Below are positions 1 through 7,455 of a stretch of 35,910 nucleotides of DNA, in pieces. Made by a program: the position numbers and the translations under genes. Each line of letters opens with the position of its first letter. The first letter of the stretch is position 1. The notes under the pieces were generated by a model. The model worked only from the letters and a program-made list of their open reading frames with translations, was not told the origin of the DNA and made no database searches. The stretch comes from an uncultured Prevotella sp. (GTDB lineage: Bacteria > Bacteroidota > Bacteroidia > Bacteroidales > Bacteroidaceae), in NCBI GenBank assembly GCA_900319715.1, contig ONPM01000045.1, positions 1 through 35,910 on the forward strand, given 5' to 3'.

Positions 1-12
1 ATAAGTAGCGGA

Positions 13-1443
13 TTACTTCTGGATGTACTTCTTGCCGTTCTTGATAACCAGACCCTTGTAAGAAGCATTCACCTTCTGACCAGCGATGTTGTAGATAGCG
101 TCGTCAGCATTAGCAGCCTTCTTCACAGAGTTGATAGCAGAACCACCTGCTTTAGCAGCCTCGAAGTCAGCCTCTGATCCAAGGTAGATACCCTTGATAT
201 TGATCTTAGAAGCCTTACCCTTATCCTGGGTGAATACCTGACGAGCGTGCTTTGCATAGATGTCGCCCTTGTACTCGCTTTCAACACCACCAATACCTGT
301 CTCGATGATCTTTGTCTTCTCAATCTTGATACCAACAACGCCAGCAGCGTCAGTCAGGTCAACCTGATCAGTGTACCATACTTCACCCCAAGACTCAGTC
401 TTCTGCCACTCTGAGTAGAAGATACCGAACTGAATAGCACCCTCAAATCCATCGTAGTCAATCCAAAGGTAATCATAACCGGAGATATCTGCATTCATGT
501 CTTCGTTCAGGTTCCACCAGTTGCCTTTCCATGATCCATCATATTCCATAGCACCTTCAGCGCCCTCAATCTTCCAAGGCTCAGCAACAGGCTTAGGCTC
601 TGCTCCAGGAATCTGACCCTTGTCAAGGATGGTAATAGCTTCGCTGACACCATTCTCGATAGTAACAGTGGCGTCACCAGTCTCGTCGAAGTAGTAACCG
701 CAAGATGTGATCTTAGAACCACCAGCGTTCACCCAATAAGAACAACCTTCGAATACGGGGAACTTGATGACGCTCAGGCCATTGACCTTCACATCCTCAG
801 CCTCTTCACCAAGGTAGATCTTCTCAGGCCATGCAACTGCAGTGCCTTCGGGCAGATAGTTGAACTCACCCTCACCCTTGAGCTCGTAACCAAACACTTT
901 GGGAAGAGCCTTGGTGCCGTCGGTAGCCATCGTGAAGATGTAGCCCATGGGAGCCTTGTTCTCGTAAACCATGTAGTTCTTGTTTGAAGAAGCCTTGTGG
1001 AACACATACAGGTAACCGTTCTTCTTCACGTCGAACTGGAATACAGCAGCAGGACCAACGGGAACCGTTGATGCCAAAGCGGGGTTAGCACCAGCCTCGT
1101 CCTTTGGGTTAGAGTTACCCTGAACACCCTGTGTGGCATCGATCGTCAGATCGCCAATCTTAATGGTGCCATAGTTAGCGTCGTCAATCTTGGGAGCTGC
1201 GGCACTTTCAGGAGAGTAGCCATCATCGAAAGCTGCGCTCATGGTAACATTTGCAGACTCACAGAACATGGTACCAGCAGCAACGTCAATCTTGATAGAC
1301 TGCATTTTGCCGTCCTTCTCTTCTTTGTCTGTTGTCAGACCAATTCTGTTTACGAGGTCATCGGTTGTGATCTGACCGACTTCCTGTGCATTGACAGTCA
1401 TTGTTGCAAACAATGCAACTGCACTAAGTAAAATTTTCTTCAT
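13..1443 (-). CDS. Secreted protein of unknown function with Prevotella-type C-terminal tail
   Basis: I do not recognise a functional family. The 476-residue product begins with a clear signal peptide (hydrophobic stretch, then VNAQ around residue 20), so it is exported. The middle is rich in Gly, Trp and acidic residues and looks like beta-sandwich, possibly carbohydrate-binding, material; this is inference only. The last 25 or so residues (IYNIAGQKV ... KNGKKYIQK) match the short tail common on secreted Prevotella proteins and resemble the tail of the pectinesterase in this window. The tail suggests cell-surface or type IX-like sorting, which is not proven. The gene has its own promoter (1494-1524), is separated from the SusCD operon by a terminator, and may be an accessory of the pectin locus by position alone. 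Confidence 0.75.
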   Translation of the reverse strand: MKKILLSAVALFATMTVNAQEVGQITTDDLVNRIGLTTDKEEKDGKMQSIKIDVAAGTMFCESANVTMSAAFDDGYSPESAAAPKIDDANYGTIKIGDLTIDATQGVQGNSNPKDEAGANPALASTVPVGPAAVFQFDVKKNGYLYVFHKASSNKNYMVYENKAPMGYIFTMATDGTKALPKVFGYELKGEGEFNYLPEGTAVAWPEKIYLGEEAEDVKVNGLSVIKFPVFEGCSYWVNAGGSKITSCGYYFDETGDATVTIENGVSEAITILDKGQIPGAEPKPVAEPWKIEGAEGAMEYDGSWKGNWWNLNEDMNADISGYDYLWIDYDGFEGAIQFGIFYSEWQKTESWGEVWYTDQVDLTDAAGVVGIKIEKTKIIETGIGGVESEYKGDIYAKHARQVFTQDKGKASKINIKGIYLGSEADFEAAKAGGSAINSVKKAANADDAIYNIAGQKVNASYKGLVIKNGKKYIQK

Positions 1444-1493
1444 AAATTTTAAATTTTAGTTTATAATTAGTATAAAGGGGTTTAATTCCGATG

Positions 1494-1524
1494 CAAAGAT
1501 ATTGCTTTATTTTGAACTATGCAA
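1494..1524 (-). promoter_or_regulatory. Bacteroidetes-type promoter of the secreted protein gene
   Basis: On the minus strand there is a TATCTTTG box (1494-1501), matching TAnnTTTG, with a TTG at 1522-1524 exactly 20 bases upstream. This predicts a start of transcription near 1488 and a leader of about 45 bases before the ATG at 1443. Confidence 0.7.
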
Positions 1525-1556
1525 GGATTTAGACATTTTTTTGTTTAAAAGAATAT

Positions 1557-1595
1557 AAAAGGAGGGGTAGCAAGCGCGTTGCTTCCCTCCTTTTT
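1557..1595. terminator. Hairpin terminator ending the susC-susD-lipoprotein operon
   Basis: The arms AAAAGGAGGG and CCCTCCTTTT, extended inward by AGCAA/TTGCT after a small mismatch, enclose a GCGCG loop. The hairpin lies 12 bases past the stop of the small lipoprotein gene. In the minus direction the second arm runs into a T-rich stretch. Confidence 0.8.
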
Positions 1596-1606
1596 ATACT
1601 GTTATC

Positions 1607-2065
1607 CTATTTCTTGCCTAAAAACTCGTACCCATATTCAATGTTCTGTCTACCAACTCTCTGGCTAACGGTGAACGAAGTGTTCAGTGCTCCGCTTTCG
1701 TCAATCCTTCCGGCAAAGGTGGCACCAAGTCCATTCTCATTGCTGAGCGTCTGGTTGACAAACTGGTAGCCGTAGTTGGCATGCCACACATTGGCTACAG
1801 AGGTAGCCTCAAGATTAGTCTCTGGGCAGGAGAAGGTGACGCTGGTCACATTGGCTCCATTACCTGCTGAAAGCGTTACAGTACCGCTAAAGGTCTCTGT
1901 TCCGGCATCGCCAGTACGGGTCCATGTGCCGCTGTAGGTGCCTGCAGAACCTTGGGCTGCTGTCTTGTCGTAGTTGATGCTGGGATCATCATTGTCATCG
2001 CCACAAGCTATGAAAGTGCAACTAAGGGCGAGCATAGCAACGACTGAATATATAAATCTTTTCAT
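1607..2065 (-). CDS. Small surface lipoprotein, third gene of the SusCD operon
   Basis: A 152-residue product with a lipoprotein signal: hydrophobic segment then FIAC with Cys21, followed by the acidic GDDNDD, a pattern typical of surface-exposed Bacteroidetes lipoproteins. An in-frame ATG lies 7 codons upstream (2086), but the start at 2065 gives a normal signal peptide directly. The mature part is rich in Ser, Thr and Gly and probably all beta. I cannot place it in a named family. Its position directly after susD is where SusE/SusF-like glycan-binding proteins usually sit, so a role in binding pectic glycans is a reasonable inference. The size is small for SusE or SusF. It shares the operon promoter upstream of susC. 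Confidence 0.75.
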   Translation of the reverse strand: MKRFIYSVVAMLALSCTFIACGDDNDDPSINYDKTAAQGSAGTYSGTWTRTGDAGTETFSGTVTLSAGNGANVTSVTFSCPETNLEATSVANVWHANYGYQFVNQTLSNENGLGATFAGRIDESGALNTSFTVSQRVGRQNIEYGYEFLGKK

Positions 2066-2076
2066 AATTAAATCTT

Positions 2077-2103
2077 CAATTATCAATTATCAATTATCAA
2101 TCA
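2077..2103. repeat. Tandem 7-base word (AATTATC) in susD-lipoprotein spacer
   Basis: Three and a half consecutive copies of CAATTAT fill most of the 40-base spacer between the susD stop and the lipoprotein start. On the transcribed strand it reads as repeated TTGATAA, which puts stop codons in all three frames. The same word fills the susC-susD spacer. Confidence 0.8.
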
Positions 2104-2105
2104 TA

Positions 2106-3944
2106 TTAATATCCAGGATTCTGGTCTTCAATACTAATACCAGTGTTGGCACTGATCTCATTGGCTGGAATTGGGCGATACCACTTGACCTCTCCCTTGT
2201 TGTTAGCCATAGCAGCTTCGTTAGCGACATATTCGCTGAACTCTACGTTGTAGCGAACCAACTGCTTTGTGCGGCGGAGGTCCATCCAGCGGTGGCCTTC
2301 GGCATAGAGCTCACGGGCACGCTCATCGAGAATGAGGTCGATGTCCTTGATGGTGAAGCTGCCAGAAGTAGAGTATTCAGGCTGGTATGCACTGAAGGAA
2401 GCCAGAGCGGGAAGACCGGCACGGCCACGAACGGCATTGATCTTATCCAGAGCCTGCTGTGTCTGACCTGCCATCAGGTAGGCCTCTGCAGCAACCAGGT
2501 ACATATCGCTGACGTGGAACAAGACGATGTCACGATAGTTGTTGTCCTCATTGGTAAAGTCGGCAGCTGCGTCGTCGAACTTCTTTACACAGGCACCATT
2601 GCTTGTCTGGATGTTGTAGTCGTCGATGGCCACCTTTGACTTCTGAAGTTTGACATTGCCGTTTGCATCCTGAGCGTAAACCCATGTGGTCACTGAAGGC
2701 AAGGTCAGCAGATTGATGCGGACATCAGCGTTGGCGTACTTATCCTTGTCGGCGATGAGCTGGCTCTCGTGCTCTGCCATCCAAGCCTCCACTTCTGCCT
2801 CTGTGTAATAGTAGGGGAAGTAGACCTTACAGATGGGCATCGTAGCAAGCTTATCCTTTGCGTTGTAATAAGCGTAATATCCCTCAGTTCCCCAAGCGGG
2901 CTGGCCACTGGCATCCTTGGTAGAGTTGTACATGACCATCATATAGGTGGCGTCATAGCGGTTGTCACCCTTCTCGAAGAGATACATGCTCTTCTCCGAC
3001 TGGCAGTCATCAGAGCTGACGCCCTTGATGCCGCTTGCATCGTAGGCTCCATAGTAACCGCCGAAGTTGCCGTGCATGGAGTGACCGCCACTGATGATGT
3101 CGCCAGGATAGCCGGCACGGTCATACTGAATGGAGAAGATCTCCTCAGAGTTACCCTCGTTGAATGGTGACCACTTGTCCTCGAACGACATGGTCAGGCT
3201 CACGCCGTTGATAGCTTTCTCTGCCCAAGAGGCTGCCTGAGTGAAGTTGTTGGTACCATTGACGGTGTAGGAACCCTCTGAAGCACTGCCCAGAGTGGTG
3301 TCCAGATCCCAGCCTGCTGCCAGGTAAACCTTGGCGAGCAGAGCGGCCACAGCCTGCTTGCTGGCCTTGCCCTCATGACTCTGGGCTGCCAGTGATGAAC
3401 TGTTGTAGAGGCTGCTCAGATCCTCAATCATAGCACTATAGACCTCGTTAAGCGGGGTGCGTGGATAGTTGGTCTCTGCGCTGTTGATATATTCCGTAAC
3501 GTAGGGCACACCGCCGAAATGCTGGGTCAGCATGTAGTAGCCGTAGTTGCGGAGGAAGCGTGCTTCCTGACCTAACTGTGAGTCGGCTCCTGCGTAGAAG
3601 ATGACGCCATTGGCCAGATTGATGGTTCTATACAGGTTAGCGTACAGACTCTTGATGGTGTTGTTCTCAGCCGAGAAAGTATAGGTGTCGAAGTCAGACA
3701 CAGCCTTACCACGGGTATGGATATAGAGGTCGGTGCCTCTGCAGAAAAGATCTGTGCTGAATCCGTATGATTTCAGGCTGCTATATGCTGCGGTCAGGAG
3801 TGATGTGGCATCCTTTCCGAAGACATCATCTGCCGTCTGTCCGCCTGCCGTCTTGTTCTCGGCTTCCAGGAAGTCGCTGCAGGCCGTGAGTGTGAAACCT
3901 GCGAAGAGGGCGGCAATCACTGATAAATATATATTCTTTTTCAT
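2106..3944 (-). CDS. SusD/RagB-family outer-membrane glycan-binding lipoprotein
   Basis: A 612-residue SusD-like protein, the lid of a SusC pore at the cell surface that captures oligosaccharides. The signal peptide ends in LTAC with Cys22 as the lipidation site. The C-terminal part carries the family hallmark LILDERARELYAEGHRW followed by MDLRRT, and the protein ends at NPGY as usual for RagB/SusD. The length fits the family. An in-frame ATG three codons upstream (3953) exists, but the MKK start at 3944 gives the normal signal peptide. It lies 31 bases after susC and 40 before the lipoprotein gene, so the three are one operon. The nearby pectinases suggest homogalacturonan oligomers as ligand; this is inferred from neighbours. 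Confidence 0.95.
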   Translation of the reverse strand: MKKNIYLSVIAALFAGFTLTACSDFLEAENKTAGGQTADDVFGKDATSLLTAAYSSLKSYGFSTDLFCRGTDLYIHTRGKAVSDFDTYTFSAENNTIKSLYANLYRTINLANGVIFYAGADSQLGQEARFLRNYGYYMLTQHFGGVPYVTEYINSAETNYPRTPLNEVYSAMIEDLSSLYNSSSLAAQSHEGKASKQAVAALLAKVYLAAGWDLDTTLGSASEGSYTVNGTNNFTQAASWAEKAINGVSLTMSFEDKWSPFNEGNSEEIFSIQYDRAGYPGDIISGGHSMHGNFGGYYGAYDASGIKGVSSDDCQSEKSMYLFEKGDNRYDATYMMVMYNSTKDASGQPAWGTEGYYAYYNAKDKLATMPICKVYFPYYYTEAEVEAWMAEHESQLIADKDKYANADVRINLLTLPSVTTWVYAQDANGNVKLQKSKVAIDDYNIQTSNGACVKKFDDAAADFTNEDNNYRDIVLFHVSDMYLVAAEAYLMAGQTQQALDKINAVRGRAGLPALASFSAYQPEYSTSGSFTIKDIDLILDERARELYAEGHRWMDLRRTKQLVRYNVEFSEYVANEAAMANNKGEVKWYRPIPANEISANTGISIEDQNPGY

Positions 3945-3975
3945 AATTGTCAATTATCAATTATTAATTATCAAT
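3945..3975. repeat. Tandem AATTATC-type words filling the susC-susD spacer
   Basis: The whole 31-base spacer consists of degenerate copies of CAATTAT/TAATTAT. It is the same word as in the next spacer of the operon (2077-2103). No inverted partner is seen nearby. Confidence 0.75.
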
Positions 3976-6900
3976 TTAGAATTTAATGCTTGCGCCAACC
4001 TGATAGTTGATGGTGCTCGGACCATCCTGCTTGACACCGGCGTTAGCCCACTCAGGATCGAAGCCCTTGTAGCTGGTGAAGACGAACGGGTTGGTGACCG
4101 TTGCATAGAGACGGAGGTGCTTGCAGCCGAACTTGTTGAGAATGCTCTTATCGAACGTGTAGCCTAAAGTAATGTTCTTCACCTTCATGAATGAAGCGTT
4201 AGAGATACCCTTGGCGATGTTCCACTCAGCAGACTGACGGCCTACGCCACCACTGCTACCACCGTTGTTGGGGAAAGGATACTCACCGTAGTGGGTGGTC
4301 TCCTGATACTTCGGGTTGATATAAGTACCATCCTCATTCACGCCGTCGCAGTCAATCAGCGTACCAGCGGGGATGTACCAGTCCATTGCCAACTTCTGAC
4401 GACCACGGTCACTGAGGTCGAGGATGTTGCTGGTCAGGAAAGAAGAGTACACCTTATAACCGACCTTAGCATAGAGGGAGAATGAGAAGTCCCAGTTCTT
4501 CCAGGTGAGGTTAGAGGTGAAGCTACCCGTCCAGTCAGGATCCATACTCTTGATCACGCGGTCTTCTTCATTCAGGGTACCGTCACCGTTCTGGTCGATA
4601 ATCCAGGGCTGTCCCTCTGTCAGACCATAGGCTTGGTAGAAGTAGTCGTACTCCTTCATGGTGGTGCCGGGCTTAAGGCCAGCGTTCTTGGCTGCCTGAT
4701 TGTCGGGAACAATCATGTCGCGGTCAGAAACGATGCCACCCCATTCGTAAGCGTAGGTGTTGTTGACAGAAGAACCGATGAACAAGCTACCGGTGGTAAT
4801 ACCAGAGCTGAGCACTTTATCACCCGTACCGTTGATCTCACGTACCTTATTCTTATTAGCAGCGAAGGTGAAGGTGGTCTCCCAGTGCCAGTCCTTGTTC
4901 TCCACGTTGATGGTGGTCAGAGCAATCTCAATACCAGTGTTGCGAACAGAGCCGATGTTGGTCACCATTGTGCCACCACCTGATTCAAGTGGCAGTGCCA
5001 CCTCATAGAGCAGATCCTTAGAGGTCTTCTGGTACACGTCGATGCTACCGTTGATGCGGCCGCCGAAGAAACCGAAGTCTACACCGGCGTTGTACTCGGT
5101 AGAGGTCTCCCACTTCAGATCCTTATTGACGATGCTCGAAGCGGAGTAACCTGTGCTATAGGTGCTTCCGAACGGATAATATATGGGGCTGGAAACTGTC
5201 TGCTGGGTAGCATAGTTGCCAATACCGTCATTGTTACCAGTCACACCGTAAGAGAGGCGGAGCTTCAAGTTGCTGAGCCAGTTGATCTTCTGCATGAAAT
5301 CCTCCTCAGAGATACGCCAAGCTGCTGCTACAGAGGGGAATGTACCCCAGCGGTTGTCCTTGGTGAACTTCGAGCTACCATCACGACGAACGGTGGCTGT
5401 CAGCAGATAACGGCTCTTATAGCTGTAGTTCAGACGCAGAGCGTAAGAGGTCATGCTATTCTCTGAATATGATGTGTAAGAGTCGTCAGCATTGTAGGTA
5501 CCAGTGCCCATGTTCCACCAATCGGTGTTCTCCATCACTTCAGTTGCTGCCCAATAGGTCTTCTCTGAGTTGGAAGCCTGCTGTGAGAACAGAAGCATAG
5601 CACCGATGCTGTGATCGTTGGCAATGGTGGTGTTGTAGTTGAGAATGTTATCCCAGGTCCAGGAGAAACTGCGGCTATTCGTGATATTAGCTGCGTTGGT
5701 AGAAAGACTGGTATCGTAGAAGTTGCCGTCTTCATCCTTATAACCCTCGAAATAACCCTGACGGTAGTTCGTGTAGCTGGGAGAGAAGGTGGTCTTGAAG
5801 TCAAGGCCCTTGATGATGTCGAACTTCACATAGAAATTACCCAAAACGCGCCATGTCTCACGCTGTTTGCTCGTACTCTGCATCACGAGCAAAGGGTTAG
5901 CCTGATCAGAGAATTGGTAGGAGGCCGTATTCAAAGCCTGGTAGTTACCAGGTTTTGCGTTGGCTTTTCCTTCTGCATTATATGGAGTCATATAGGGATT
6001 CATGCGGTATGCGCTCTGGATGGCAGCGTCGTTGGCATAATCTTGCTCGATGCGGGCACCATTAAAACTGAATCCTGCACTGATGACTTTGTTGATCTTA
6101 GCATCAATACTACCCTTGAAGTTGATACGGTCAGACTTATCGCCTTTGTAGATACCTTTCTCGCCGTTGTAACCAACACCAATGTGATAGGCGATAGACT
6201 CACTACCGCCGCTAACGGCCAGATAGTGGTTCTGCTGACTACCGTTCTGAGTCACCATGCCAGGCCAGTCATAAGTGTTACCGCTGGCGAGCATTTCTTT
6301 CATACGGTATGCGCCAGAACCAGTGGTCTCACGCAACAGACACTGTTCCATGGTGGATCCTGCAAGTTGATAGACAGGATGAGATGCCATGTTTGTAGTG
6401 GCTGTTGCCATGTTTCCACCATAGGTGAGGAACTTCATGAAACGGAAGTCATAGAACTCCTGTCCAGTCATGAACTCCGGCATACGGGCAGTCTTTGACC
6501 AGCCGTAGTAACCGTCGTAGCTGATGGTTGGCTTCTGGTCGTGCTTCACGGTAGTACCGCCCTTAGTGGTTACCATCACGACACCAGCCGTTGCACGGCT
6601 ACCATAGATTGCGGTAGAAGAAGCATCCTTCAGAATATCAATACGCTCAATGTCCTGTGGGTTCAGCCAGTCAATGTCATCACACATTACTCCGTCAACC
6701 ACATAGAGTGGGGTGGTGTCGGAGTTGATGGACGATCTACCACGAATTTCAATGTTGTAACTGCCGCCACGACCAGAGGTCTGGGTGATGTTTACACCAG
6801 GGTTGCTACCCTGCAGGTTACCCAGCACAGAGGGAGCACCTTTGGCATTCAACTGCTCAGTGTTCACGGATGATACAGAACCAGTCAAGTCCTGCTTCTT

Positions 6901-7242
6901 CATCGTACCGTAACCCACGACCACTACATCCTGAAGGGTTGTGGCATCTTCCTTTAAAACGACGTTGACGTTTGTCTTACCTGCGACATTAACATCCTGC
7001 GACTGCATACCGATGTATGAAATCGTCAGCACTTTGCCGCCGTCCATCTTAATGGTGAAGTTACCGTCGAAGTCAGTCACAGTGGCATTCTTGGTACCTT
7101 TCTCCATTACAGTAGCGCCGATGACGGCCTCGCCCGTTTCATCGACCACATTTCCTGTCACCGTCTGAGCAGATACTGTGCCAACGAAAAGGCTTAGTAC
7201 CAGCATCAGCGCGATGCGGAACGCTTTAAAATTACCTTGCAT
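3976..7242 (-). CDS. SusC/RagA-family TonB-dependent outer-membrane oligosaccharide importer
   Basis: A 1088-residue SusC-like TonB-dependent transporter that moves glycan oligomers across the outer membrane using TonB energy. Visible parts in order: signal peptide ending VSAQ (about residue 26); an N-terminal carboxypeptidase-like beta domain (GNVVDETGEAVIGATV, FDGNFTI, about 28-105); a TonB-box-like DVVVVGYG near 106; a plug with IEIRGRSSIN, YVVDGV and the SusC signature LKDASSTAIYGSRA (about 160-225); then a long beta-barrel ending in an aromatic C-terminus (Phe at the end, GASIKF). Full length, with no truncation. It is the first gene of the SusCD operon and has a promoter and a putative activator site upstream. 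The substrate, inferred from neighbours, is pectin oligomers. Confidence 0.96.
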   Translation of the reverse strand: MQGNFKAFRIALMLVLSLFVGTVSAQTVTGNVVDETGEAVIGATVMEKGTKNATVTDFDGNFTIKMDGGKVLTISYIGMQSQDVNVAGKTNVNVVLKEDATTLQDVVVVGYGTMKKQDLTGSVSSVNTEQLNAKGAPSVLGNLQGSNPGVNITQTSGRGGSYNIEIRGRSSINSDTTPLYVVDGVMCDDIDWLNPQDIERIDILKDASSTAIYGSRATAGVVMVTTKGGTTVKHDQKPTISYDGYYGWSKTARMPEFMTGQEFYDFRFMKFLTYGGNMATATTNMASHPVYQLAGSTMEQCLLRETTGSGAYRMKEMLASGNTYDWPGMVTQNGSQQNHYLAVSGGSESIAYHIGVGYNGEKGIYKGDKSDRINFKGSIDAKINKVISAGFSFNGARIEQDYANDAAIQSAYRMNPYMTPYNAEGKANAKPGNYQALNTASYQFSDQANPLLVMQSTSKQRETWRVLGNFYVKFDIIKGLDFKTTFSPSYTNYRQGYFEGYKDEDGNFYDTSLSTNAANITNSRSFSWTWDNILNYNTTIANDHSIGAMLLFSQQASNSEKTYWAATEVMENTDWWNMGTGTYNADDSYTSYSENSMTSYALRLNYSYKSRYLLTATVRRDGSSKFTKDNRWGTFPSVAAAWRISEEDFMQKINWLSNLKLRLSYGVTGNNDGIGNYATQQTVSSPIYYPFGSTYSTGYSASSIVNKDLKWETSTEYNAGVDFGFFGGRINGSIDVYQKTSKDLLYEVALPLESGGGTMVTNIGSVRNTGIEIALTTINVENKDWHWETTFTFAANKNKVREINGTGDKVLSSGITTGSLFIGSSVNNTYAYEWGGIVSDRDMIVPDNQAAKNAGLKPGTTMKEYDYFYQAYGLTEGQPWIIDQNGDGTLNEEDRVIKSMDPDWTGSFTSNLTWKNWDFSFSLYAKVGYKVYSSFLTSNILDLSDRGRQKLAMDWYIPAGTLIDCDGVNEDGTYINPKYQETTHYGEYPFPNNGGSSGGVGRQSAEWNIAKGISNASFMKVKNITLGYTFDKSILNKFGCKHLRLYATVTNPFVFTSYKGFDPEWANAGVKQDGPSTINYQVGASIKF

Positions 7243-7310
7243 AATTAGTTATGAATTAGTTATTATTATAAATTTGTTTTATTTAACACATCCATAGCAC
7301 ATATCTGATG

Positions 7311-7318
7311 CAAAATTA
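7311..7318 (-). promoter_or_regulatory. -7 box of the susC promoter
   Basis: The minus strand reads TAATTTTG, a match to TAnnTTTG, predicting a start near 7305 and a leader of about 62 bases. No good -33 TTG is present at 20 bases, which fits an activator-dependent promoter. Confidence 0.6.
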
Positions 7319-7361
7319 CTTGGTTTTGAGCAATAAATGCACAATATTTGCTAAAATCTAC

Positions 7362-7371
7362 ACGTAAACGT
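7362..7371. promoter_or_regulatory. Candidate activator site, copy 1 (ACGTAAACGT)
   Basis: Palindromic half-sites ACGT and ACGT flank AA. The same 10-mer occurs upstream of the GH28 fusion gene. Its centre lies 48.5 bases upstream of the -7 box edge, against 47.5 for the other copy. A longer inverted pair, TACACGT (7359-7365) and ACGTGTA (7388-7394), overlaps it. Confidence 0.5.
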
Positions 7372-7400
7372 TTGCAAAATTGTTAAAACGTGTAACCATG

Positions 7401-7435
7401 AAATAAGGTGTAGACTATGCGCCTACACCTTATTT
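7401..7435. terminator. Hairpin terminator after the pectinase operon
   Basis: A perfect 13-base stem (AAATAAGGTGTAG at 7401-7413, its complement at 7423-7435) with a 9-base loop, about 20 bases past the pectinesterase stop. The stem ends in A/T-rich flanks on both sides. It separates the pectinase operon from the susC promoter. Confidence 0.75.
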
Positions 7436-7455
7436 ATAATAATAAAGAATGGGTA

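Noticed and set aside
5611..6498. Open frame of 295 codons antisense to susC
   Set aside because: Shadow of the strongly coding SusC frame; no signal, motif or promoter of its own.
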